Positions 41,310-51,638 of a stretch of 62,408 nt of DNA are shown piece by piece. Numbering within the stretch: the stretch's first letter is position 1; each line of letters starts with the position of its first letter. A program made the translations under genes and the position numbers. A model generated the notes under the pieces. That model worked only from the letters and a program-made list of their open reading frames with translations, made no database searches and had not been told where the DNA came from. This stretch comes from Mastigamoeba balamuthi (lineage: Eukaryota; Evosea; Mastigamoebida; Mastigamoebidae): contig CACRSC010000036.1 in the NCBI GenBank assembly GCA_902651635.1, forward strand, positions 209,798 through 272,205. Reading direction: 5' to 3'.

Positions 41310-43107
41310 TGCCGCTCAAAGAGCCCCGGACGTGCGCGCGCGTAGTCGAGGTCGCGGCGAGGATCAGAGCGCTGCTCGAGGAGACGCCGGGCAGGGCCAT
41401 GGCGCTGTCCGCGATGCCCTCGGAGTACCAGGCGAGGTTCCGCGAGCCGCTGGACCGCAGGGGCCGGCCCATCGCAGAGGTCGCCGCGATGGCCCCGGGC
41501 GTGCGCGTCGCCGGCAAGAAGAACAAGCTGCGCGCCGTCCTCGACGTGCCCGAGAGCCCCGAGGAGCGCGCGGCCCGCCAGGAGCGCCGCGCCGCCGAGA
41601 GCCTCGCGGCGGGCGAGCACGCGGCGGCCGCGCGGCTGCTGCGCGACGCGCTCGAGAGCTGCCCGGGCGACGGGCGCCGCGCCGACAGGCTCGCGATGCT
41701 GGCGCTCGCCCAGGCGCTCAGCGGCGACCACGCGGAGGCCCGGCGGTCCTGCGAGGCCGCGCTGGCCAGCGACCCGCAGCCGTCGGCCCGCGGGCGCGCG
41801 TGGGCGTCGCGCGCGCTCGTCGTGCTCGGCAGCCTCTCGCAGGCGCGGGCGCAGGCGGCGCTCGCCGAGGGCGAGCCCGAGGCCCAGAGGGCCCTCGCGG
41901 ACGCGGCCACCGCGCAGAGCAGCGCCGAGCGCGCGGCGTCGCTGGCGAGCGCGAGCCCCGCGGCGGCGCTGACGGTCGCCGGCGCGGCGCTGGCGGTGTC
42001 GCCGGGGCTCGCGGCCGCGGCCGTGGCCTCGGCGCAGGCCCACGCGTCGCTCGGGAAGCACGCGCAGGCCATCGAGGAGGCCGCGGCGGTGCTGGCGGCC
42101 GAGCACGCGCACGACGACGACGTGGCGGTGCGCGTGCGCGCGCGGCTGGTCTGCGCGCGCTCGCAGCTGCAGTCGCACAAGGGCAGCGCGGCCGATGCGC
42201 TCGCGCACCTCCGCAAGGCCGCCGAGGCCGACAGCGGCAGCGCGGAGGTCGCGGAGCTGCTGGGCGCGACGGAGGAGCTCGCGAGGGAGACCGCCGAGGC
42301 CGGGCGGCTCGCTCAGGCCGAGCAGTGGCCCGAGGCGCTCGAGGCGGCGCGCAGGGCGCTGGCGGCCGACGTCCGCGCGTGCGGCGCCGCGGGGCAGCCG
42401 CGCGACACGGCGCGCCGCGTGGCGCTCCTGGCCACCGCGTCGCAAGCGCTCGTGGCCCTCGGCAAGCCCGAAGAGGCGCTGGGCGTCAGCACCGAGGCCG
42501 TCAGGGTGCAACTAAAATTCAATTGAATTAGCAACAGAAACTCAGCAAATGCGCCCGCACCGCGCAGCTGACTAAGTGCGGCAACGGGGCCGCGCTGAGG
42601 CTGAGGGCGGCGGTGCACGTGGCACTGCGCGACTTCAAGGCGGCGCGGTGCGACCTGCTGGACGCGCTGGACATCGACCCGCACGACCTCGACGCGCGGC
42701 AGATGGCCCGCGACGTGGCCAAGGCCGAGCGGCGCAGCCGTCTGCGCTCGCGGACGCTCTACGACGCGCTGGGCGTCGCGCGTGGGGCCGACGAGGCGCA
42801 GCTGCGCAGGGCGTACAAGGAGCTGGCGGCGCGGTGGAACCCGTTCCGGGCGCCCGTCGAGGAGCGCCTGGACGCGGCGCAGACGTTCCAGGAGGTCAGC
42901 GAGGCGTACAGTGTGCTCCGCGACGGCGAGACGCGCGCGATGTACGACAGGGCGCTCGACGACGGGACGCTGGGCGACGAGCTGGGCGACGACGAGGAGT
43001 GGGCCGACGAGAACGACGAGGAGGCCGGCTGGCGCCGACGCCTGCGCGTCAACCCGCAGGAGGTCTTCAGCTCGGTCTTCGGCCACGAGCCCCAGGACGC
43101 CCGGTGA
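41310..43107 (+). CDS. LOTUS-like + TPR + J-like domain protein
   Basis: Two exons join in frame: one ending at 42505 and one at 42568-43107 (TGA). The frame opens with a LOTUS-like unit (IRALLEETPGRAMALSAMPSEY...PGVRVAG). It then has several alanine-rich TPR repeats, and ends with a J-type domain (LYDALGVARGADEAQLRRAYKELAARW...EVSEAYSVLRDGETRAMYDRAL). The architecture of TPRs then J domain is that of DNAJC7. The HPD tripeptide that activates Hsp70 is replaced by NPF, so the domain is J-like and probably cannot stimulate Hsp70. The only ATG near the start (41399) would cut the LOTUS unit. A good 3' splice site (CTACCGCGCAG) lies at 41279-41280, which suggests this is the 3' part of the preceding gene, joined by an intron of about 40-55 bases that removes its stop. 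Confidence 0.65.
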
Positions 43108-43905
43108 CCTCTCCGTCCACTATCTCTCCACAAACGGCTCCAAGGCAGTAAGCCCCCCAAATGAAAATGAGTTGCACACGAGCTGGGGGGACGAGTCAAC
43201 ATGGGTTGTAGTTGAGGCGAAGGCAGCCAGACACACATTCAATTAGAAGAGCTCTCGCAGTCTCGCAGAGGTCCTGCCTGCATGTTGTCCGCCACCCACA
43301 CGCAGCAAATACGGGCTCGCAGCTGCACAGTGAGCCGCGCTCGCGAATTAATGGGGAAGTGCAAAGAAATGGGCCAATTCGGAGGAGCACTCATGTGGGG
43401 GAGCTATGGCAGTCACAGTTCTCGTCCTCAACCCGTACACAGCTTTCACCATCCAGCTGCTCGCGCTTGCCTTGTTTTCTGATTGTGCTGCATCTGGGCA
43501 TTCGATGCCGCTGAGCAATCCACTCCCACCCCATCTCCACGATCAGTGGCCAAGCAGTCCAGGCCACCACCACTGCCAGCCGCGACGAAGGTTGCAGACG
43601 AGTCTCCTTCTCTCGCCTAGTTTTTCCCAACGAAAAGCCCTTCGGCAAATTCCGATAGTTTTTCCAATTCGCATCTAATGGAACGGGTGAAGGCACAGAT
43701 GCGATTATTTGAAGCTCACAAGTACTCCGCCTGCGAGGGGGAACATACACGACGGGCTGACTGCATGCAGGTCAAGATCGAATTCACCCATAAACGGTAC
43801 AAAGAACAAAGGAGAGAAAAAGAGAATTTGGCTCTGTCAACGTCATTTCATCACGGGTATTTCCGAGCGGTGTTCTGGGTGACGTGTATTCTGTAATAAA
43901 ACACG
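43108..43905. other. 0.8-kb intergenic region
   Basis: No supported gene; short frames only. The composition is less GC-rich than the flanks, with AATTC/GAATT words. It probably holds the 3' end of the TPR/J-like gene and the promoter of the acyltransferase gene. Confidence 0.4.
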
Positions 43906-46412
43906 ATGGCAATGCAGAGCAGTCAACCCATCGAGGTGTCCTCCATCGTCTTTGTGGAGCCAGAGCCTCGGGCAGACAAGGCAGAGAGCAGCGACAGCAG
44001 CACAGGCAAGAACGTGGAACAGCACGGGACCAGCGGCCCTCCACGGCGTGTTGACGTCCAGGTGCTGCGGGCCCTCGCTGTCTCGGCCGTCGTGTTCTAC
44101 CACCTGGGGTTCAACTGGATGCGCGGCGGCTTCGTGGGCGTCGACGTCTTCTTCGTCATCAGCGGCTTCCTCGTCTTCGGCTCTGTCGTGCGCTCTTTCC
44201 CTGCCCCTGTCCCCCACTGGCACAGAGGACTCATCGCAGATCGCTGTGTGCAAAGGCACGTGGGCTGGAGGGGAAGAAGTACTCGCTGGTGGAGTTCTAC
44301 GCCCGCAGGGCCAAACGCATCAACCCGCCCAGCGCTCTCATGCTCCTCGTGCTGCTCTGCGTCCTCTGGAACAGCGGCTACTGCCAGACGCAGGTGGGGT
44401 GCGAGACGCAGTTCAGGGACATCCAGTGGGCGGCGCTGCAGGGCGCCAACATCAACCAGATGCTCAAGAGGACCGGGGGCTACTTCGAGGACAGGGAGCC
44501 CAGCATCGTCCTCCACTTCTGGTCTCTCGCCGTCGAGGAGCAGCTCTACGTCGCCGTCCCCTTTGTCCTGGGGCTCCTGCGGTTCGGCTGTCGCACGGCC
44601 CCGAGGTACTCCAGGGTCGTGGGCCCCTTCCTGGTGGTCACCACCGCCCTGTCGTTCGCGACCATGTTCGCGCAGCCCGACAAGTGGCGGTTCTTCTTCT
44701 TGGCCAGCAGGTACTGGGAGTTCGGCCTCGGAGCCCTAGTGGCCGTCTACGACGTCTCCAAGATCCCGGTGCCGCCCCGTCTCCAACACTGGGAGTACAA
44801 AATGGCCGCCCTCGCTGTCCTGTACGCTGCCGCGTGGTCTTCGCTCGTTGTGGCCTGCATATTCCTCCCGAGGTACACCGTCCCAACAGCCGCCGCCGTG
44901 TCGTGTTGCTGACGCATTTCCGGCAGCGATTCGTACCCCAACGCGCTGACGCTGCCCGTGTGCGTGGCGACGGCGGTGGTGATCGGGTGCAAGATTGAGT
45001 ACAGGGCGCCTGTGCTGAAGCAGATCGGAGACCTGTCGTACTCGATGTACCTCTACCACTGGCCCATCATCCTCCTCTGCAACTACTACATGACAATCTC
45101 GAGGTCCACGAAGCCTGTATGGCTCGCGGCCCTCCTCCTTACCGTCGCTTTCTCCTCTGGGAGCTACTGGCTCATCGACGTATGTTCCCCATGGCCTGAG
45201 GTGTGTTCCTGAACCACTCACTGGCACCGCAGAGGCGAATGCAGAAGAAGAAGTTCCCGTGGTGGGTGTCCATGTGCATGTTGGCAGTGGGGCTGACTCT
45301 CCCCGCTGCTCTTGCCTTTGCTGCTGGCCGTCACAAATTCGTTCTCCCGAACGTGGTCCAGTACGCTTTTTTCACCGACCGCTTTCAACTGAGCACTTGG
45401 CCATCAGTAAAACTACCACCGATGAATGGGAGGACTTGAGTTCGTCCGAAATAGCCGAAGCTGCACCTGTAATTCCGTGGATTGCCGACGGAAACAGTTA
45501 TTCACCCACTACTCTGCGCTTCAATGCATTCAACGTCTACGTGTTCACTGTGGAGCCTCTCTTCAAATCTATTGTTGGACCCGGGGGAGCCTACGCTCCC
45601 GTCGTTCCCGAGAAGCGCCTTTACCCCCGCAGTACCGAGGTCGTCTTCGGGTTCACTGGCGACTCGCACATGATGCAGTTCTGGAAGCCGTTGTACAACT
45701 ACGGCGAGCAACTGGGAGTCTCCACGTATGTAGGGGGCGTCAATCACAACGACTTTCCAAATTACGAGATCATGTGGAATCCACCAGATCTGTGGTCCCG
45801 ATTTCCTACCCGCGTGGCTTTTCTCAACTGGAGGGTGCGAGCCATTCCTGCTGATAGGTTGGTGACCTCATGTATTGTCTGCAGGCCCATATACAGAGCT
45901 GGTTTTGGGGATCGGCGCCTTGGGAGAGCGACTTCAAGAGATACACCAGGCAGTGGATCGAGAAGTCCAACTGCACTGTAGTTCTCGTTGACAACCCGAT
46001 GTGGGTGGGCAGCGACGAAAACGATGACTGGTCCAGAGCTCCCACAGAATGTCTGAAGAAATATGATGCATCGCAGTGTGTGTACGACCAGAGCACAGTG
46101 CTGACCAGCCCAGACATCGGATGGATGAGGAGTCTGCTCGCCGAGCACCCCGAGCTGAGGGACCGCGTCGAGATGGTGAGCTTCAACGACCTCGTGTGCT
46201 GGGATGGCAAGTGCCACAGCCACGTGAACGATGTTCCAGTGTATGTTGATTGCTCCCACTACACCACCATGTACGTGGACTACGCCCTCAACCTGATTAT
46301 GGCCCGCCTGCGGTCGTCCAAGTGCATCAAGAGTATGGAGAACCGGATGGGAGCTCGTCACAAAATGGACCACACCTACGGACCACCAGTTCCGCGTCAG
46401 AGTATTCTGTGA
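43906..46412 (+). CDS. acyltransferase-3 / SGNH O-acetylase-like membrane protein
   Basis: The start ATG at 43906 is followed by about 50 polar residues, then the acyltransferase-3 core: RALAVSAVVFYHLGFNWMRGG, FVGVDVFFVISGFLV, an intron at about 44196-44275, FYARRAKRINPPSAL, HFWSLAVEEQLYV, and YSMYLYHWPIILLC. About ten membrane spans are visible, with introns near 44893-44928 and 45180-45232. A C-terminal SGNH hydrolase-like domain carries GDSHMMQFW (Ser block) and the closing VDCSHYTT (Asp-x-x-His), ending at TGA 46410. This is the layout of bacterial OafA/OafB-type enzymes, which move acetyl groups onto cell-surface sugars. The gene was probably acquired from bacteria and then gained introns. 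The substrate here is unknown. Confidence 0.8.
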
Positions 46413-47002
46413 AAGCCATCTCTTCATCAGATTATCTCCAAGCACGGTATCACCCATGAGATCTGAATGTAAATATGAAGCACATTCTTCTCGGCATATT
46501 TTGATCTCTTTCTGCGTCTTCTGTCCTGACACAGGAAGGACCTGCCCGCCCTGCCCCTGTCCTCGATTACGCTTGCCCTCCCCATTCCCTAGGCATTGTT
46601 CGGGGCAGGCGAGTTGCCTGCGTCGAGGGGCTGCACAGAGGCAGCGGAATGAGAGCACAAGGGTTTAACGCTCGGTGGGGAAGACAAGCGGGTCTACTCA
46701 TCAATTAATCGAGGTGATTGTCACGTAGTTTTGCGGGAGGCAGTCCCCCTACTTTGAGGTCGGCAGGCAGGATGGCGGATCCTCTGCTCCGTGTTGCGAC
46801 GTCATACGGTGGGGAATCGTCTGGGATCGGCACCCATTTATAGAATTTGCAGAACACCGTTTGCAAGACCGCTTCGGGCTACCACCCGCCACCCACCGCC
46901 CTCGATCTCCGCCTCCTTCCGTCTCCTCCGCACCCGCATCATTCCCACACCCTATACAGCACCCCCACACCCAGAGGTCCCCACGACAGCTGCTGCGCTC
47001 CT
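46413..47002. other. 0.6-kb intergenic region
   Basis: No gene seen. It must hold the promoter of the receptor kinase. A TTTATAG word lies at about 46837, roughly 165 bases upstream of the start codon. The start-proximal part is C-rich (CACCCGCC, CCACCGCC). Confidence 0.35.
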
Positions 47003-50000
47003 ATGCTGACTACTGCGTTGGCGCTGGCGCTCCTCGCCTCTGCTGCCGCTGCCGCTGCCCCTGTGGTCCTGCTCGACAACTTCTCCTTCTCCTCCGGGTC
47101 GCTGCCCAGCAACTGCGCAGCCGCTGGCAACTACAGTGCGTCGTGGGGAAGCAAAAGCCCTCTGGCCCGAGGCAAAGGCCACTCGCATCGCTCACTCGCG
47201 TCCTCCGAGCAGCTGTGGGAGCAGCGGAGCTCACGCTGCGGCCCTACTCGGCCGTCACGTGCCGTGAGTGTCCCCCCGCTTCCCTCCACCCCTCCGCTGC
47301 TGCCGTTCCGGGCGAGCGTGCCAACAACGCCGCGCACGTCACGCGGCGACACGCTGCCTAAACAGGGGCCGCTGGCGTGATCGACTCGGCGACGGAGGGC
47401 GGCTGGAAGGCGGGCTGGCTGCTCTCGGTCTCGAACCCCGCTGTCACCCTCTGCCTCGGGAACAGCACCGCCCCCTGTGGGCTGCTGCAGATCACTGGGT
47501 GAGCCTCCGCGGGGGCTTGGGGCTGCGGCTAGTTGGCTGGCGCTGACCGCGGGGCACCAGGGGACGAGTGTTCTTCGCGGGGTCGACGACGCTGCTGGGC
47601 AGGGCGCTCAACACGAGCGCGCTGGTCGACCTCGAGGCGACGTTCACGACGGTCAGGATCAACGTGTCGTCCGCGGCCCTGCTGATGACCAGCGCCATCG
47701 ACCGGCCGTTCGGCGGGGCCATCCAGAGCCTCGTCTCGATCACTGTCCTCCTCCCCGGCCCTCCTGCCGCGGGGCCCGTCGCCCTCAGCGGCATGGCGCT
47801 CTACGGGACGCGCTACTGCGACTCGGACTCGACGTGTGCGCCGCCCCGGGGCTCGGCCCTCGCCCTCTCGGTCGCAAGCTGAGCGCCAGCGCGGACTCTG
47901 CAGGCTGTGGTTTTGAGCACTGCAACGAGTGCGTCGTGCTGGGGAAGATGTACTGCTCCAGGTGCTCCAGCGGCTGGACCCCCTCGAACAATGGCACCTG
48001 CATCCGTGCGCCCTCAGCCCCCGCGCCTACCCACAGCTCACGGAGAGCGCCTGCCAATGCAGCGCAATGCAGCGAGGGGTGCGCCGTCTGCCCTGCACCG
48101 GGCGTCTGCACCCAGTGCTCGCCCGGTTTCTCCCTGACCGGCAGCACGTGCACACGTGCGGCGCCCGCCCTCTCCCACTGGCCCACCGCAGCAGGCGCCC
48201 TCACAGCTCCCTCCTGGGCACAGCGATATGCTCGTCGCCGTACTGCACCGACTGCAGGGCCGCCGGCTGCTTCGCGTGCCAGAGCGGCTACCGTCTGAGC
48301 GGCGGCGACTGCCTGCGTATTAAGCGCCTTCTCTCGACGTGTGGGCTAACTGGTGCCCGCCAGCTGTGTGCTCGTCGCCGTCGTGCATCAACTGCGTGGC
48401 CCCGGGCACGTGCGAGAGCTGCACTGACCCGTACAGAATCCCGTCGAGCGGCTGCCTGCTCTGCCAAGACGGCTACGCCCTGCGATCCAGCACGTGCACT
48501 CGTGCGTCCCACTCCTCCACCTCTCGAGTCCCCCCAGGCCTCACGCAGCGACAGCGACCTGCTCGTCCCCCATCTGCTCCAAGTGCCTCTCGCCCGAGCT
48601 GTGCTCGAGCTGCGACATCCCGTTCTGGAACACGAGCAGCGGCTGCCTCGACTGCATCGCAGGGTTCGAGAGGGTCAACAACACCTGTGTCGGTGCGCAC
48701 CGCACTGCACGCCCCAGAAGCACGCAGGCCCTCAGAGCACAGTGCCCGCGCAGGAAGGGCGTCGCAGGAGGAGAGCCACATATCGGGCATTGTCGCGTGC
48801 TACCGCCAACTGTCCGAAGAGGTGTGTCCCGCCGACGAGGGGTGCAGGTGGTGCGCCACGCTGGGCAGGTGCCTGTTCCAGGGCGTGCAGGCCTGCCCCG
48901 CGTGCTCGGCGCTCCCGGAGTCGCTGTGCTCGGGCCAGTGCCAGTGGTGCGCCCTCGAGGAGACCTGCAAGGCCACCGGCGCCTCGTGCACGCAGACCTG
49001 CGGCGCCGTGGCCCCCAGGGACTGCAACGCCGTGCCGGGCTGCAGCCTCTGCGTGCTCACCAGCGCGTGCATGGCAGTGGGCGCCTACGCGCAGACGTGC
49101 ACGGCCGACTGCCCCTCCCAGACAGCCGACAGCTGCGCCAACGAGAGCGGGCTGTGCCAGCGGTGCGAGGGGGCGTGCATGGACTACACGTCGCGGTGCG
49201 GCCGGTGCGAGGCGGTCCCCAGGTGGATGGGCAGGGGCGCCTGCGCCAACGAGACCGACGAGGCCGGGGCGGCCTGCAAGTGGTGCGAGTCGATGGGGTC
49301 GTGCATGCGGAGCACCGAGCAGTGCAGCGACTGCGGCGACGCCCAGTTCGCGTCGCACTGCGCCGTCGGGAGCTTCCGTCAGTGCGCGTGGTGCCAGTCG
49401 ACCGCCTCTTGCGGGGCCCAGACGTGTGCGAGCGCCCTCCTGCCGCTCCCCAGCGCCCGCAGTGCGCTCCCTCACACTGGCCCGCCTGGAGGCAGCGGGC
49501 GGATGCCTGTGCAAGGACATCAGGAGCGGAGCCAACTGCTCGGGGATGGCGGGGTGCGCGTGGTGCGAGTCGGAGCTGAGCTGCGTGTCGAGGACCTCCG
49601 CCTGCATCCCCTGCGAGGACATCGCGCTGCAGGCAGCGTGCGCGGCGCGCCCCGGGTGCAGCTGGTCCGAGCCCCTCGAGTTCTGCTTCCAGGGCGCCGT
49701 CGGCTCCTCGGTCACGTGCGAGCACCAGCGCACCGTACGGGGCTTCTCCGCGTGGTCTCTTCCTCAGCCGACGGCTCACCTTCCTGGCCCTGCAGAGGGT
49801 GGACTGCGACGGCTTCCCTGGCTGCCAGTGGTGCGGCTCCGAGTGTTCGAGCGGGTGCTCAGGCTCAGGCCCTCGCCCGTGGTGGATCATCGGCGCGGGA
49901 GGGGGCGCTGCGTGCCTGTGCGGCTGCGTCGGGGCGGCCATCGCCGTCGTGGCGCGCAAGAGAAGGCAGCGCTCCCAAGGCGAGGCGGACGGGTCCATCG

Positions 50001-51393
50001 ACCTCGCGAGCGCGTACCTGGAGGAGGGGGCCCAGCAGGTCGAGCTGGACGACGAGGCCCTGGGGCTCGCCGTCGACCCCAAGACGCTCGACGTCGAGTG
50101 CCTTGAGATCGGCGAGAAGCGCACGGCGTCGATGCGCGTCCGCAACACCGCCGGCAGGGCGTGCGAGCTGCGCATCCTGGTGCCCCAGCACGTCGAGAAG
50201 GTCGAGGTCGCCGTGACGCCCGAGACGGCGGCGCTGGGCCCCGGGATGGAGGTGACCGTCATGCTGGCCGTCTCGGCACGTGTCCGCCAGGTGCTGCCCA
50301 TCGGCGTCAGCCGCGACGGGACGGTGTACGCGACGGTCGTCCTCAACATCAGGAGCTCGACGTCGACGACCATCGACTACAAGGAGATCAGGTTCGACAG
50401 GGTCATCGGCGAGGGCGCGTTCGGCGTCGTGAGGGCCGGGCGCTGGAGGGGAGTGCCCGTCGCCATCAAGGAGATCCGCAAGTCGATGATGGACCCGACG
50501 ATGGAGCAGGACCTCAAGAGGGAGGTCGACCTCATGGAGAGGATGCGCTCGCCGTTCCTGGTCTGCCTCTACGGCACGTGCTCGGCCGACAACAACTTCG
50601 CCATCGTGATGGAGTACATCTCACTTGGAAGGCACAGCGCTCAGCTCTGCTCCGCCTCTGACCGCACCAGCTGCCGCGATTGCTCACTCGGACTGATCAG
50701 TCTCGACGGACTCATCCGGAAGGGCCCCATCGAGTACGGCTTCAAGGTGAAGGTGGCCTACGACTGCGCTCAGGGAATGTCGGTTCTGCACGGCAATGGA
50801 ATTCTGCACAGGGGTGAGCCAGTTGTTCACTCTCCTTTCCTGATTCGTGGAGCACGTGACTGACGGCCTCCCAGACCTGAAGCCGGCAAACCTCTTGGTG
50901 TGCTCGCTGATTCCAACAGATGCAGTTTGCGTCAAGTGCGCGTACTTTGTATGCAATTTCCGAACTGAGTGTGGCGTCTCAGGTTGAGCGACTTCGGAAC
51001 CTGCAGAGAGGTCGCTGACAACGAGGCGCACAACATGACCAAGGGAATCGGTACTTGCCCATACATGGTACGCCACGCCCCGATTATCACCTGTACTCAA
51101 AGAAGAGCAAGTGCCCCGAGTGTCTCGGAGGGAAGCCGTACAACATCAAGGCGGACGTGTACAGCTATGGGATGCTGCTGTTCGAGCTGGTCACCCAGAG
51201 CAAGCCCTACAACGACTTCAAGAACACCTTTGCTGTGGCCTCGTTCGTCTTGGAGGGCAAGAGACTGGAGCTGGGCGACGACAACCAGCTCGGCCAACTT
51301 GCCAAGCAGTGCTGGGACCAGAGTCCAGAGAAGAGGCCCGACTTCGCACAGATCGTTGAGCACCTGATGCCGCAAGTCAACCACGCTTCGTAA
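47003..51393 (+). CDS. transmembrane receptor kinase with cysteine-rich ectodomain (TMK-like)
   Basis: The start ATG at 47003 gives a signal peptide (MLTTALALALLASAAAAAAP). The ectodomain has a lectin-like N-part, then at least five furin-like repeats of the C-x-x-C-x(6)-C-x-x-C type (for example CTDCRAAGCFACQSGY). PSI-like units follow (CRWCATLGRC, CQWCALEETC, CKWCESMGSC). One membrane span (WWIIGAGGGAACLCGCVGAAIAVV) precedes a beta-rich juxtamembrane region (LEIGEKRTASMRVRN) and a TKL-type kinase. Key kinase residues are present: GEGAFGVV, VAIKEI, HR|DLKPANLL across an intron, and DFGTC. The APE motif reads CPE. The stop is at 51393. Layout and juxtamembrane segment resemble the large TMK families of Entamoeba. 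Many short GT-AG introns break the ectodomain, so exact borders are approximate. Confidence 0.82.
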
Positions 51394-51638
51394 GCTGAAG
51401 CACATAGGTGCGAATGCAGAGAGCAGGGCGCCCGTGTACACAATCAGAACGCCAGTCCAATAGGACACAAAGGGATTTAGTCTCTGGCCCACGATGCCTC
51501 GGCTTTCGTCGAAGACAGATACGCGTTTCGAGGGAAGACCTCTCGGCGGGAGAGGCACACACCAAATCAATCTGTTTCTATTCCCACAATTGCCTCAGGC
51601 CTCCCAGTCCAGTACGCGCGATCCCATGGCCCCGGGCC

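Noticed and set aside
38689-42216. 1175-codon open frame on the minus strand
   Set aside because: It lies antisense to the LOTUS/TPR genes and is mostly Leu/Arg/Ala low complexity without any domain. The plus strand has coherent domains and splice sites.
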